From assembly GCF_000004195.4 (NCBI RefSeq), contig NC_030683.2, forward strand, positions 88,003,410 through 88,067,409: a stretch of 64,000 nt of DNA, in the 5' to 3' direction. Positions within the stretch are counted from its first letter, which is position 1. Every line of letters starts with the position of its first letter. Shown here one piece after another: positions 35,519 to 46,822 of the stretch. Origin of the DNA: Xenopus tropicalis (Eukaryota > Chordata > Amphibia > Anura > Pipidae). The notes under the pieces were generated by a model. It was not told the origin of the DNA and did no database searches. It saw only the letters and a list, made by a program, of their open reading frames with translations. Position numbers and translations under genes: made by a program.

Positions 35519-37154
35519 CCAGTGGATAGCCTTAACAATGTTTAGTGCTGATGTAGTATGCCATGAGATTAACATACACTAATGCCTTAGCCTGTCTTGG
35601 CAAACATCCTCTTTAATCTGGCAAAGTCTGTTTTAACAATGCAGTCTCTCAGCACAATTTTGACCTGCTATTTTTTATAATAGCCTTACAGCCTGTTTCA
35701 CAAGGCTCACGCTCTGCTGAACAAGAATTGACAAGTTTTAAAATGAAACTTCTGTCCAAGGAGAACATTTCTAATAAATTATAAGGCATTCATTTTTTTT
35801 ATTTATATACCAGTATACTTTATAAAAATTCCATATAAGGGCAGATTTTATTTAACCTATAGGTTTTCTGTAAATACTGTAGCAAGCATTTGGTTTCAGT
35901 TGAACATGGACAGCTATTTATGTTCCTTGAATTTCCCATTTTCATCTGAAGGAGTAATAAAAGAGACACTGGGGGAAGTATGTGTTCTTATACATCTATT
36001 TCCTTTGGCAATTGGTTCCTGTTTCTGTGAACATTTTGTTCCCAGAAAGTTAAATATGCGATGTTACCTTTCATTCTTGCAAAGCCTGGAGTTAGCGATG
36101 AGATAAGATAGCAATAGGGAAGTTTTAGAAAAATGATCATGCAGTATAAAAGGTTTAGATTAGAAAACACTAAACATATAAACAACCTAAACAACTTTCG
36201 CAGTTAATTACGTGTAGGGCATATAGTGCCCTTATTTACCTGTTGTCTTACCATTAACTAGTCATAAGAGCAGTAAGCTTTTGGGAAGATTTGCCAGTGT
36301 GTTTCCCAGAAGGCTAAATACCTCTCATTTAATTTATAAATGGACTAAGCATTTATGTTGCTGCATTTTTCCCAGCAGCCTAGGTAGCTGCCTGGCATGC
36401 CATGGTGCTGTGGCCCTGTGCATCACTCATACCTCATTACATGGTCCCTGTGCACCACTCAACTCATTATGGGAGCAGTTAAAATGACTCTACATGTACT
36501 ATTTTAAACAAAAGGTCTAGTGCACTTCGTGAACCAAGAGAATGATACAACAAGAAGTAAGATATTTACCAAGACAATCAAAACCATAAATCTATAAAGG
36601 CCCTCAACCCCTGGAAGAACCTCTGCCAAATTAGACTTTTATAAAGTAAACTGTAGGTAAGGAGTTTATTTACAGGTACAGGATCTGCATATCAGGATAA
36701 TGTAGGTATATCATACCTGGTAGCTTTCCTGGATAACACAAGCTTGCTTGATATAGTATTTTTGACTAGCAAGCATGTATTGATTGAAACCCTGAAATTT
36801 TCCTCTTATGTGAAACCTCTTCATTACTGGACCTACAAAATGCCCCTGTTTATAGAATGTTGGTCTGAAGCCTTTAATTTAATTTGATAGCATGTCTTCT
36901 GTGCTCTGTACCTGACCCAACAGGCAAGAAGGAAAAACAATAAAATTGTCTTATGATCTGTGCTTTGAGTAATCCATCATGTTTTCCCCAATCTCCCATA
37001 GATGCTAAATGTGAACACTTAGCAGAAATATTAAACAGTCTGCATGCTTACAGTTGAGGTACACTTTGTGTACTAGCATACCACACGTTTGATCAAAAAC
37101 AGTTTGTGCATAGCTGCAATAGCATTTAACCCATTGCATCGCATTGCGGGAACT

Positions 37155-37233
37155 GCGCAGATCCAATTACAAAAAGATCCCTCATCCAAAAAATCCCAGG
37201 ACCCAAGCATTCTGGATAACAGGTCCCATACCT
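37155..37233. repeat. CAGGTATGGGACC-family tail fragment
   Basis: AGATCC near the start, then GGACCCAAGCATTCTGGATA and CCCATACCTGTA. About 80 bp of the right end only. Confidence 0.7.
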
Positions 37234-38943
37234 GTAATAATAATTGTAACACAATATACAGTATTTTACATATTTTGCTTTTCAGACCTACATATATGAA
37301 GGACCAAAAGAAGAAATGCATTTGTTCCCACTATTTCAGCCCAGTGTTTTACCCCCTACTGAGGCACTCCTAATTTGTACAGAAACACAATGAAAGTATT
37401 TGACATTTTCTGAATGTTAGCTCTGCCCCCACCCTTTAGTTTGCTATGAATTAAAGGAAAGGCCAATTATTTGCATGTTGTCTCAAGTTCTAAAAAACAA
37501 AAAAATGAAACTAAATAGAATACTGATGTAAGCCCCCCTTTGACGCTTCATTTGATGTATATAAGGGCACTATTTTTCTTTTGTATCAGTCAGTGTTTCT
37601 ATGGAAACTGTATGTTTTATGTATACACTGTACTGTGGGATATGTTGGTACTTTTTTCAGTAATAATAATAATACAAATACAGGCAAGAATTTGGAATCA
37701 CAGGGCCCAGTAAAATTACAACTCTCTGGAAAGTGCTTGGCACATAGCCATTGAATTTTGAGAAAGGGCTATTAAAGCACAAACTTGGATTTGTTTGAGG
37801 CAAAATGGAAAAAAGCAATCAACAAACTGCTGATTTCTTTGCAGACAATTATGACAATACAAATTAGTTCATAAAATCTGATACGTAGATTTATGGAGTA
37901 TTTCACAGAATTAGACAGAAAACTCCAAATGAATATACATCAAATCACCAAAAAACACATTTACATATAATAAACAGAGATATAGGGTAGGAAATTACAT
38001 AATACAGAAGGTACCTTCTCAATATCAGTTTATCATAGCAGCTTCAGTAAATGGGCAAAACAGGCATTTGCCTAGGGGTTATCAAACGTGGGACTACCTT
38101 CAGCCCTGTTGGCTGCAAGGATATTTGAAAAAATAAATCTATCTGATATGCCTGGTCCCTCATTTTAATCTGCACGGCACTATTTAAAATTAAAATGGTA
38201 AATTACTCCATTAACCTAAAAAATAGTCCAAAAAACACACAAAGGAACTCTACAAGTTCTGATCAAATAAAATATTTTTCCTTTATTTAAGCTAGCAGAC
38301 ACCTGGGGGAGTTTTGTCCACCACTGACAAATAACACATAAAAAACACACCTTTCGTTTTCTCATTCTGATGTTATTGAAGGAAAACTATACCCCTGTTT
38401 TACATAAACTCATTTAGTTATGGGCTATGGTGTCAGGGCTAAGACTGGATTGATTTTTGTCACATACATTGATAAGATCACGTGAAACAAAGTCTGAACG
38501 ATTATCTGTGAGTGTATGGAGGCCCATTGATTCCAACTGATATCTATATGCTATGCATATTGGCTGGTTCAGGGATCAGAAAAGTTTAAAAATGCAATTT
38601 TCTGACGCACCATATCAGCCAGTATATGATGCATCACCAGATGTGGGAGTTTTTTTATGATCATTTATGCTCTTTGCACAAAAATTAGAACAATAAATAG
38701 GCAACCATGCCATGTGTGGCTCTTCCATCTTATTGCCCTGTGGGCAAAGAAATCATGTTACGCTGCCTAAGGTTCAACCACTTGAAGGGTTGCTCACCTG
38801 TCCAGATTCATGTGAAGAAGGATATAGAAGGGGTTATTTTATTAATATAGATAATAAACAACACTAATGTAATTACCCACAGCAATTAGTTTAGATCAGG
38901 CGGCTACAAATTATAAAATGGATGCAAAGATCTGATAAAGGGC

Positions 38944-39198
38944 CAGGGTCGGACTGGGCCACCAGGACACATGGAAAAAACCTGGTGGGCCCCGGAGCCC
39001 CAGACCCAATCCCTGTTGCCGCTTCCCCTGGCCGCTGATTTCCTCCCCTGACGCGTTTCACTTACACGTGCTCAGGGGAGGACGTCGGGCAGGGGGGCCC
39101 CTTCGGGGGTGCGGGTGACATGCCGGCGGCACCTTGGGGAATGTGGGGCCCCTGGGGTGGCAGCCCCGGTGGGCCCTGCAACCCCCAGTCCAGCTCTG
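38944..39198. mobile_element. hAT-like MITE, 255 bp, TAAAGGGC duplication
   Basis: The ends CAGGGTCGGACTGGG and CCCAGTCCAGCTCTG are inverted repeats. A perfect 8-bp duplication TAAAGGGC lies at 38936-38943 and 39199-39206. GC-rich, non-coding interior. Confidence 0.85.
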
Positions 39199-39314
39199 TA
39201 AAGGGCATCTAAAGAACAAGGTGCACATCATACTCAAAATGAGGTTGTAGCAGAGATCTATACAAGCAAAATTCTGGTTCCGCATTAGCAAATTGACAAT
39301 CTTGCATCCCTTAA

Positions 39315-39434
39315 GGCTGTGACAAACAGGGAGATTACATTTTAGCCAGTGGGATGGCATTGTGGGGAGATTAGTCGTCCGCAACAATGGAGATTTGTTG
39401 CGGCGCGACTAATCTCCCTGTATTTCACAGCACT
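39315..39434. repeat. Harbinger-like MITE (GGAGATTAGTCG family)
   Basis: Starts GGCTGTGACAAACAGGGAG after TAA and ends CTCCCTGTATTTCACAGCAC. The TAA at 39435-39437 is followed immediately by the next element. Confidence 0.75.
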
Positions 39435-39437
39435 TAA

Positions 39438-39686
39438 GGTGGCCATACACGGGCCAATTATAGCTGCCGATATCTGTCCCTTGAAATTGGCCAGATATCG
39501 ATCGGGCAGGTTAAAAGATTTAGTCGGACCGGGGACCGCATCGGCTTGTTGATGCGGTCCCCGAACCGACTGCCCCATTGCCGCCATTATAATCCGATCT
39601 AATTATATTCGATCTAAATTAGCCTACATGTTCCCCAATATCGCCCACCTGCCATGCGAGGGATCTTCACGTGTATGGGCACCTTT
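39438..39686. repeat. GGTGGCCATACACGGGCC family MITE
   Basis: The left end GGTGGCCATACACGGGCC and right end CACGTGTATGGGCACC are inverted repeats; a TTTA follows. It abuts the preceding element across one TAA. The interior has GCGGTCCCCG-type inverted words. Probably Harbinger-like. Confidence 0.7.
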
Positions 39687-39942
39687 AGATATTGGGCCAA
39701 TAGCCAAGGGGGGATAACATAAAATACCATTGTAGTCTACAAAGCTTCTCTGTTATCTGCTATGTAACCTGTGCCTTTTCCAGCTTGAACTGCTGCCCCC
39801 TTGGCTACACAGCAGCTTATTTATATAAACTATAGTAGGGTTAGTGTAGCAAACACACAAGTTTTACCAGTGCAGGGCAACAGTACATTATATTGCCATT
39901 ATTTTTAAACACTTTAATTTTTAGATGTTACTGTTCCTTTAA
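39687..39942. repeat. T2-like MITE, right half only
   Basis: It carries GGCTACACAGCAGCTTAT and ends GTTACTGTTCCTTTAA. This is the same family as the left piece at 43673-43783, read from the other end. The left half is missing. Confidence 0.65.
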
Positions 39943-40145
39943 GGTGTTTTTGGCAGACACAGATTACAGCACATTAAGCACTTTACACTAGGAGAAAGGC
40001 TTGCCAATGAACAGAGTTTGAACAATTTGTACTTGCACTGACACTTGTATTGAATTGCACTTTATATTGTTATATAAGCTTGACATACTTGGAATTTGCA
40101 TTTTTGTCGATCTAACTCTCTACCTCATATGAGGTTGCTATAGCC

Positions 40146-40454
40146 CAGGGATCCCCAACCTTTCTTACCCGTGAGCCACATTCAAATGTAAAAAGAGTTG
40201 GGGAGCAACACAAGTATGAAACATGTTTCTGGGGGTGCCAAATGAGGACTGTTATTGGCTATTTGGTAGCCCCTATGTGGACTGGCAGCCTACAGGAGAC
40301 TCTGTTTAGCAGTACTAATGGTTTTTATGCAACCAAAACTTGCCCACAAGCTAGAAATTCAAAAATGGGCACCTGCTTTAAGGCCACTGGAAGCAACATC
40401 CCAGGGGTTTGGAGAGCAACATGTTGCTCACGAGCCACTGGTTGGGGATCACTG
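40146..40454. mobile_element. hAT-like MITE, 309 bp, CTATAGCC duplication
   Basis: The ends CAGGGATCCCCAACC and GGTTGGGGATCACTG are inverted repeats. The perfect 8-bp duplication CTATAGCC lies at 40138-40145 and 40455-40462. Confidence 0.9.
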
Positions 40455-40788
40455 CTATAGCCAAACATCTGCACTCTATATTGTGGTTAAAGGTTGACTG
40501 TGCTTTGTGGTGACACATTTTGTATAAAAGTTAATAAGGGTGCAGAACCACAACACTCGACAGTTTACAACTACAGTGAAACATCAATATTACATCCCTT
40601 AATTTTAAGTTTCCTCTCCTTTTACACCATTTTTTTTGTGGTGTCACCAATATATAACGCATTTTTTTCTTGTACCCTAAAAAACAGTGGGAACTATAAT
40701 ATATCTAAGAGTTTTTATTGTAAATAACTACACTATATATTTATTTTATCTTTTCCAAAAACCCCAGTAGGTGCTGACATTTAACCTA

Positions 40789-41265
40789 TTAAAGGGGTGG
40801 TTCACTTTTACTTTAAGTGTTAAATAGATATTGATATTATGAGACGATTTGCATTTGATCTTCAGTTTTTATTTCTTGTGGTTTTTCAGTTGCTTAACTT
40901 TTTGTTTGTCAGCTCTCAAGTTTTGAATTTCAGCAGCTATCTGGTTGCTAGGGTCTTATTTACCCTAGAAACCAGGCTGTGACTTGAATGAAAGACTGGA
41001 ATATGAATAGGTAAAGGGCTGAATAGGAAGATAAGAAATAAAAAGTAACAATAACAATAAAGTTGTAGCCAGAAAGTGCAAATGTTTTTTGTCTGCCAGG
41101 GTCAGTGACCCCCATCTGAAAGCAAGAAAAAAGCAGAAAAGGAAGGCAAATAACTAAACAACAATAAAAAAAAAAAATAACAAAGACCAATGGCAAAGTT
41201 GCTAGAAATAAGACATTCTATACCATACTCCATACTAAAGTTTTAAAAGTGAACCAGCCCTTTTA
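40789..41265. repeat. T2-like MITE, about 477 bp
   Basis: Starts TTAAAGGGGTGGTTCACTTT and ends AAAAGTGAACCAGCCCTTTT. The interior GGGTCAGTGACCCCCATC block is shared with 4412. Confidence 0.8.
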
Positions 41266-41310
41266 TCTTGCTGACTGGAACGTAAACCCGTAGAGATAAG
41301 CGTACACTTA

Positions 41311-41841
41311 GGGGCACATTTACTAAGACACGAATCTGAACCGAATTGGAAAAATTCCGATTTGAAAACGAACATTTTGCGACTTTTTCGTATTTTTTGC
41401 GATTTTTTCGGCGTCTTTACGATTTTTCGGAAATTGTCGCGACTTTTTCGTTACCAATACGATTTGCGCGAAAAAACGCGAGTTTTTCGTAGCCATTCCG
41501 AAAGTTGCGCAAAATCTGGCGATTTTTTCGTAGCATTAAAACTTGCGCGAAAAGTTGCGTTTTTTTCGTAGCGTTAAAACGTAAAAGGTGCGACGTTTCG
41601 CGCAAGTTTTAACGCTACGAAAAAAATCGCAACTTTTTGCGCAAGTTTTAACGCTACGAAAAATCGCCAGATTTTGCGCAACTTTCGGAGTGGCTATGAA
41701 AAACTCGCGTTTTTTTGCACAAATCATATTAGTAACGAAAAAGTCGCGACAATTTTCCGAAAAAATCTCGAAATACCGATCATTACGAAAAAAACGCAAT
41801 CGGACGCATTCGGCCCGTTCATGGGTTAGTAAATGTGCCCC
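41311..41841. repeat. 531-bp near-palindromic MITE
   Basis: The termini GGGGCACATTTACTAA and TTAGTAAATGTGCCCC start two arms of about 260 bp that are inverted copies of one another through most of their length. Examples are GCGCAAGTTTTAACGCTACG against its complement, and GTCGCGACTTTTTCGTTAC against GTAACGAAAAAGTCGCGAC. TTA precedes and CTA follows. Open frames seen inside are a result of the palindrome and are not genes. It lies about 350 bp upstream of the host gene promoter. Confidence 0.9.
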
Positions 41842-42194
41842 CTAGTATTCCTTTATCATTTCAATCGTAGCTTGCCTGATTGCTCGGCTACCTTGAATAC
41901 CTTACATAAAGATTTGTTTTAATTATATTCTCTATCTATCCGCCTGTCAATCTATTTATCTCAAACAATAACGCAACAATTATTCAGCAGAACAAGCAGA
42001 CATTGATTACAATTTGCTATTCATAATAAACTGGCTTTTAAGTTTCGTGCTGTGTGTTTTACCCCATACACACCAGCATGAGGACCATTCCAGCAGTTTT
42101 CCACTTATAGCGTCCACATCGCCTAGCAACACTTAAGCAAGGCGCCGTAACAAGACACGCAAGGATTTTGGCTTGGTCCCTTAAGTATAGCGCA

Positions 42195-42450
42195 TTCTGG
42201 GAAATGAAGTACGTCTCATAAAACAATAGCGTATCGAGGGGAAGTTGGGAACTTCAATTCCCATCAGGCTTCGGGAATGACTGAACTGCCCCTTACATTG
42301 GATATTACCGCCTTCGTCTGAGCTGCTTTTGTTACCTGGTGCATTTGTAGACAGGTGCGTGAGGGGGCCCCAGAGGATTATGGGAAGCGTAGTTCACAGG
42401 CGTAAATTTAGAAGCCACAGAGAGTTGCCAGGACTACAAGTCCCAGGGCG
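42195..42450 (+). promoter_or_regulatory. Probable promoter with four ZNF143/Staf-like sites
   Basis: Four matches to the ACTACAATTCCCANAATGC-type site occur within 260 bp, in both orientations. They are: minus, around 42191-42211 (TACTTCATTTCCCAGAATGC); plus, around 42251-42268 (ACTTCAATTCCCATCAGGC); minus, around 42371-42393 (ACTACGCTTCCCATAATCC); and plus, around 42433-42451 (ACTACAAGTCCCAGGGCGG). No TATA box. The local G+C content is far higher than the surroundings. Such clusters mark housekeeping, often bidirectional, vertebrate promoters. A first exon with a good donor follows. Confidence 0.7.
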
Positions 42451-42451
42451 G

Positions 42452-42515
42452 GGACAGAGCGGTAAGGTGAGACTGGGCGTGCGGATAGGGTGAAGTCTGA
42501 CTACTCGGAGCAGAG
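42452..42515 (+). other. Probable non-coding first exon of the C1orf159-like gene
   Basis: The exon is inferred from the promoter upstream and a strong splice donor CAGAG|GTAAG at 42515/42516. No ATG opens a usable frame here. The start is unknown and the link to the exon at 48872 is inferred; a weaker donor exists at about 42461. Confidence 0.45.
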
Positions 42516-43672
42516 GTAAGATTTAGAGACAGAGTTATTTGTCGGAAAGTAGAAAACAATTGACAGTGATTGAACGACACGTGCAGTTAGGGACGCCGGT
42601 CACTTGGTCACTAAGAACGATTATGTGTAAGAACTTTTAGGAATCGTGTGTTGGGTAAGGGGGGATATTTCAGCGAATGAGCGCTTTCTGAAAATGATGC
42701 ATCGACTTTGCCGAAAATATACGAGTTATTACAACTTGAAGCAAGCTCTTGGCTTTGTTTTTGTTTAGTTATAAATTAGAGGAGTGTTCAGGAAACTCCT
42801 ACCGCCAAATGTTATTTGGCCAGAAAGTCCCAAACTATTTTTCACATGACCTGGACATTCAAGAGCAGGAAGGTGCTGTGATGTGCTCATTATGAGTTTG
42901 CTTTGCGTTCATTTATTTTCACAGTGGGTTGGATATTTAACCAGAATTAAGTTTTTTAGTTTAGGTTTTTGGTTCAGACCCAACATAATATCCAACACAC
43001 CATGTAGGCATTTTTCAGAACCCTAGTCAGCCTGACAGAACTACAGATAATGCTAATCAGAATCTGCTCTTCCAGTTTTAGCTATAAAACTGTCACTCGT
43101 TACTGAGCCCCAAAAAAATCAGCAGACTGTTGGCCTATGTGTGAGCCCAGACAGATGGGAGTCCTGTCTGAGGCCCATACAGGGCAGATTTTGAACATGA
43201 GTTTAGGTGGTGTTTTGATGGATTGTGAGTTTGTTTAGGGGTGTCAAGGACAGAATAAGGACATGACATATTTAGACAAACTTTTTTTTAATTAATTTGG
43301 GGCCCCATTCTTAGTTGACTGCCCTCCCCACTTATCCAGGGCAGGTAGTGGGCTAATAGCCCAGGCTCCTTGTCAACTAAGTAGTATGGGGCCCCATGAT
43401 TTTGATTGTGCCTCTGTGCTTTGCTCTGCATTAGTCTCACTTAGGTTTCTGTTTAAGGCCCCCATCAGAAACTTTGGGACCCCATACAAGTATTTATATG
43501 GGGGCCCTTATGCACACGCACACAATACCAACATTTTGGCCATGCCTTAAGGGTGTGTTTACTATAAACAGCTGATGTAACTTTATAATACACAGTTCAT
43601 ATAAAGAGTTCCATTTATTAACCTACTAATTAATGACCAATTCATTGGGGGGCATTGGAGCATGCCCTATGT

Positions 43673-43783
43673 TTAAAGGAACAGTAACATCGGAAACATG
43701 AATATGTATTAAACTATTATGTACTGCTGACCTGCATTAGCAAAAGTTGTGTGTTAACTTCAGAGACTACTATAGATTATATA
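43673..43783. repeat. T2-like MITE left part, interrupted by a Tc1-like element
   Basis: Starts TTTAAAGGAACAGTAACATC. It continues after the Tc1-like element at 45393 with AAACAAAGCTGCTGTGTAGC, the next part of the family, and fades by about 45450. The target was a TATATA tract. Confidence 0.7.
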
Positions 43784-45390
43784 CAGTGGAGGAAATAATT
43801 ATTTGACCCCTCACTGATTTTGTAAGTTTGTCCAATGACAAAGAAATGAAGTCTCAGAACAGTATCATTTCAATGGTTGGTTTATTTTAACAGTGGCTGA
43901 TAGCACATCAAAAGGAAAATCGAAAAAATAACTTTAAATAAAAGCAACTGATTTGCATTTCATTGAGTGAAATAAGTTTTTGAACCCCTACCAACCATTA
44001 AGAGTTCTGGCTCCCACAGAGTGGTTAGACACTTCTACTCAATTAGTCAACCTCATTAAGGACACCTGTCTTAACTAGTCACCTGTATAAAAGACACCTG
44101 TCCACAGAATCAATCAATCAAGCAGACTCCAAACTCTCCAACATGGGAAAGACCAAAGAGCTGTCCAAGGATGTCAGAGACAAAATTGTAGACCTGCACA
44201 AGGCTGGAATGGGCTACAAAACCATTAGCAAGAAGCTGGGAGAGAAGGTGACAACTGTTGGTGCGATTGTTCGAAAATGGAAGGAGCACAAAATGACCAT
44301 CAATCGACCTCGCTCTGGGGCTCCACGCAAGATCTCACCTCGTGGGGTGTCAATGATTCTGAGAAAGGTGAAAAAGCATCCTAGAACTACATGGGAGGAG
44401 TTAGTTAATGACCTCAAATTAGCAGGGACCACAGTCACCAAGAAAACCATTGGAAACACATTACACCGCAATGGATTAAAATCCTGCAGGGCTCGCAAGG
44501 TCCCCCTGCTCAAGAAGGCACATGTGCAGGCCCGTCTGAAGTTTGCCAATGAACACCTGAATGATTCTGTGAGTGACTGGGAGAAGGTGCTGTGGTCTGA
44601 TGAGACCAAAATAGAGCTCTTTGGCATTAACTCAACTCGCTGTGTTTGGATGAAGAAAAATGCTGCCTATGACCCCCAAAACACCGTCCCCACCGTCAAG
44701 CATGGGGGTGGAAACATTTTGCTTTGGGGGTGTTTTTCTGCTAAGGGCACAGGACAACTTATTCGCATTAACGGGAAAATGGACGGAGCCATGTATCGTG
44801 AAATCCTGAACAACAACCTCCTTCCCTCTGCCAGGAAACTGAAAATGGGTCGTGGATGGGTGTTCCAGCACGACAATGACCCAAAACATACAGCAAAGGC
44901 AACAAAGGAGTGGCTCAAGAAGAAGCACATTAAGGTCATGGAGTGGCCTAGTCAGTCTCTGGACCTTAATCCAATAGAAAACCTATGGAGGGAGCTCAAG
45001 CTCAGAGTTGCACAGAGACAGCCTCAAAACCTTAGGGATTTAGAGATGATCTGCAAAGAGGAGTGGACCAACATTCCTCCTAAAATGTGCGCAAACTTGG
45101 TCATCAATTACAAGAAATGTTTGACCTCTGTGCTTGCAAACAAGGGTTTTTCCACTAAGTATTAAGTCTTTTTTGTTAGAGGGTTCAAAAACTTATTTCA
45201 CTCAATGAAATGCAAATCAGTTGCTATCTTTTATTTAAAGTTATTTTTTCGATTTTCCTTTTGATGTGCTATCTGCCACTGTTAAAATAAACCTACCATT
45301 GAAATGATACTGTTCTGAGACTTTTCATTTCTTTGTCATTGGACAAACTTACAAAATCAGTGAGGGGTCAAATAATTATTTCCTCCACTG
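43784..45390 (+). mobile_element. Complete Tc1-like transposon, 1607 bp, TA duplication
   Basis: Bounded by CAGTGGAGGAAATAATTA and its complement, with TA at 43782-43783 and 45391-45392. The terminal inverted repeats are about 206 bp each (43784-43989 and 45181-45390) with few mismatches, the long repeat style with inner sites seen in several vertebrate Tc1 families. The transposase gene between them is open throughout. It lies in intron 1 of the C1orf159-like gene in sense orientation. The named family was not determined. Confidence 0.9.
44143..45165 (+). CDS. Tc1-like transposase, 340 aa, intact DD34E
   Basis: A full-length frame of 340 residues, the usual Tc1 size. Residues 1-50 and about 60-115 form the two helix-turn-helix halves of the paired-type DNA-binding domain, joined by a GRPR-like [10 protein letters not shown] (54-63). 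The catalytic domain has Asp153 in WSDETK, a Gly-rich box [10 protein letters not shown] (187-196), Asp244 in QHDNDPKHT and Glu279 in NPIENLW. The spacing of 34 residues between the last two makes it DD34E. The enzyme cuts and pastes the element at TA. The start is the ATG in CCAACATGG. I see no stop, frameshift or substituted catalytic residue, and the C-terminus is complete. Confidence 0.92.
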   Translation: MGKTKELSKDVRDKIVDLHKAGMGYKTISKKLGEKVTTVGAIVRKWKEHKMTINRPRSGAPRKISPRGVSMILRKVKKHPRTTWEELVNDLKLAGTTVTKKTIGNTLHRNGLKSCRARKVPLLKKAHVQARLKFANEHLNDSVSDWEKVLWSDETKIELFGINSTRCVWMKKNAAYDPQNTVPTVKHGGGNILLWGCFSAKGTGQLIRINGKMDGAMYREILNNNLLPSARKLKMGRGWVFQHDNDPKHTAKATKEWLKKKHIKVMEWPSQSLDLNPIENLWRELKLRVAQRQPQNLRDLEMICKEEWTNIPPKMCANLVINYKKCLTSVLANKGFSTKY

Positions 45391-45574
45391 TAAACAAAGC
45401 TGCTGTGTAGCCATGGGGGCAGCCATTCAAAGAAAAAAAGCTATATAATCGTCTAGGCAAGTTACGTGAGTTTCTAGGCAGTTTAAACAGAAGTTGCGTA
45501 AATTGTGTACTTTTTGATGTAAATTTATATGTCATTTACGCTATTTGCATAACTTTTGCAAGTGTCCTGGCCCT

Positions 45575-45595
45575 CCCCCCCCCCCCCCCCCCCCC
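45575..45595. repeat. Homopolymer C21
   Basis: Twenty-one C in a row, preceded by CCCT. On the minus strand it is a G-run that could fold as a G-quadruplex; the length may be affected by sequencing error. Confidence 0.9.
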
Positions 45596-46307
45596 GCTCT
45601 TTTGGTGAACTTCTGTACCTGTATTAATTCTGTTTAAGCATAAACCTTGTGCTACCCAATAAATCATTTTTTTTGGCCATGTTTAGTGTGCATGTGGCCT
45701 TATTTCCATGCATACGTTTGAAGTGAATTGCACCATATGCTATTTCTATTGTTTGTATTGGACAAAACTTGTATTCCACTTTTGCTGGATATATATTTTA
45801 TTTGCTGTGTTTCTAGACTTCATGTGCTGTTCTGCTATCACAGTATTTGTATTGGACGATGTGTAGTCTTATTTTTTGGCTTATGTCTAACGCATATCAT
45901 TTCTTTAAAATGCCATAAGGGATAGGTTTGCTCAACAAAAATGTGAACACTGTATATGCATAAATAATCAATGCAGCAGTAGATCCAGGGGTTTGAATTT
46001 TTAATTCGTTCAGCTCTTGAAACCCCTTTTGATTATTTGTCTCCTGCTGATTTTTATTTTTTTGTTGTTGTTGGTTCAAACTGTTGTCCTTTTTATAGTC
46101 TGTTCTCAGCTTTAGTTGTAACTTTATTACAATTTCACAAACTACTTGTTTCTAGTTTTATCGTCACAGGGGTTCAAACATAGAGCGACCCATACTGATA
46201 TGTGCACATCTTTATCATGCATACCTTTTCCAGATGAGTATTTGCTTCACAAACTGAGTAAGAAATCATGCACAGCCTATTTATCTTAATGAGAGCACAA
46301 GCTCTAA

Positions 46308-46541
46308 GGCTAATGCCACACGAGACGTAGGGCGGATATTTTTGACAAGCGAAAAAATGCTTGCTGAAAATTCCGCCCTACGCCTCCTACATGTGCGTGC
46401 ACCCGAATGAATGAGATACGCTCGGGTGCAGGCCCATGTATCCAATATAAATGCGAGGCTTTGCATTATCTCGCGTTTTCATTTGTAAGTGCTTTTCCGC
46501 TTGCCGAAAGTATCCGCCCTACATCTCGTGTAGCATTAGCC
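46308..46541. repeat. Harbinger-like MITE, 234 bp, TAA duplication
   Basis: The ends GGCTAATGCCACACGAGACG and CATCTCGTGTAGCATTAGCC are inverted repeats extending about 31 bp with few mismatches. TAA flanks both sides (46305-46307 and 46542-46544). Confidence 0.85.
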
Positions 46542-46769
46542 TAAACACATTTTTACAACACTTGTTTATGCACTGTTTATAGTATTTTTGCGATTTGCAG
46601 TGCCTCTCTGTACACAGCATATTGTTTTGCCATAGTTTGTCTTTATCCTGATTCTGGTGGGCCTCTTAGCAGTTTAAGATTGTTTATAAATGTAAGTTTT
46701 AGCAGTGATTGTTATGGTTCTGTAACAATCAAAGTTGCAGCTCAAATAAAGGTTCAGAATTCAGTCTTC

Positions 46770-46822
46770 TTCCAATGAACGTTCGGATACCATTCGGATT
46801 CGTGGATTAGTAAATGTGCCCT
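46770..46822. repeat. End fragment of the TTAGTAAATGTGCCCC palindromic family
   Basis: CATTCGGATTCGTGG then TTAGTAAATGTGCCC matches the right terminus of the 531-bp palindrome at 41311. Only the end is left. Confidence 0.6.

Larger units (their letters stand above)
33827..38943. other. Non-coding with scattered element fragments
   Basis: It contains the repeat at 35311-35518 and a MITE tail at 37155-37233. Open stretches at 35142-35538 fall in the repeat. Nothing else supports an exon. Confidence 0.45.

Noticed and set aside
35142..35538. Open frames up to 116 codons
   Set aside because: They fall in a GC-rich hAT-like repeat and have no domain or splice support.
41362..41845. Open frames of 62-87 codons on both strands
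   Set aside because: They mirror each other because the sequence is palindromic; no protein similarity.
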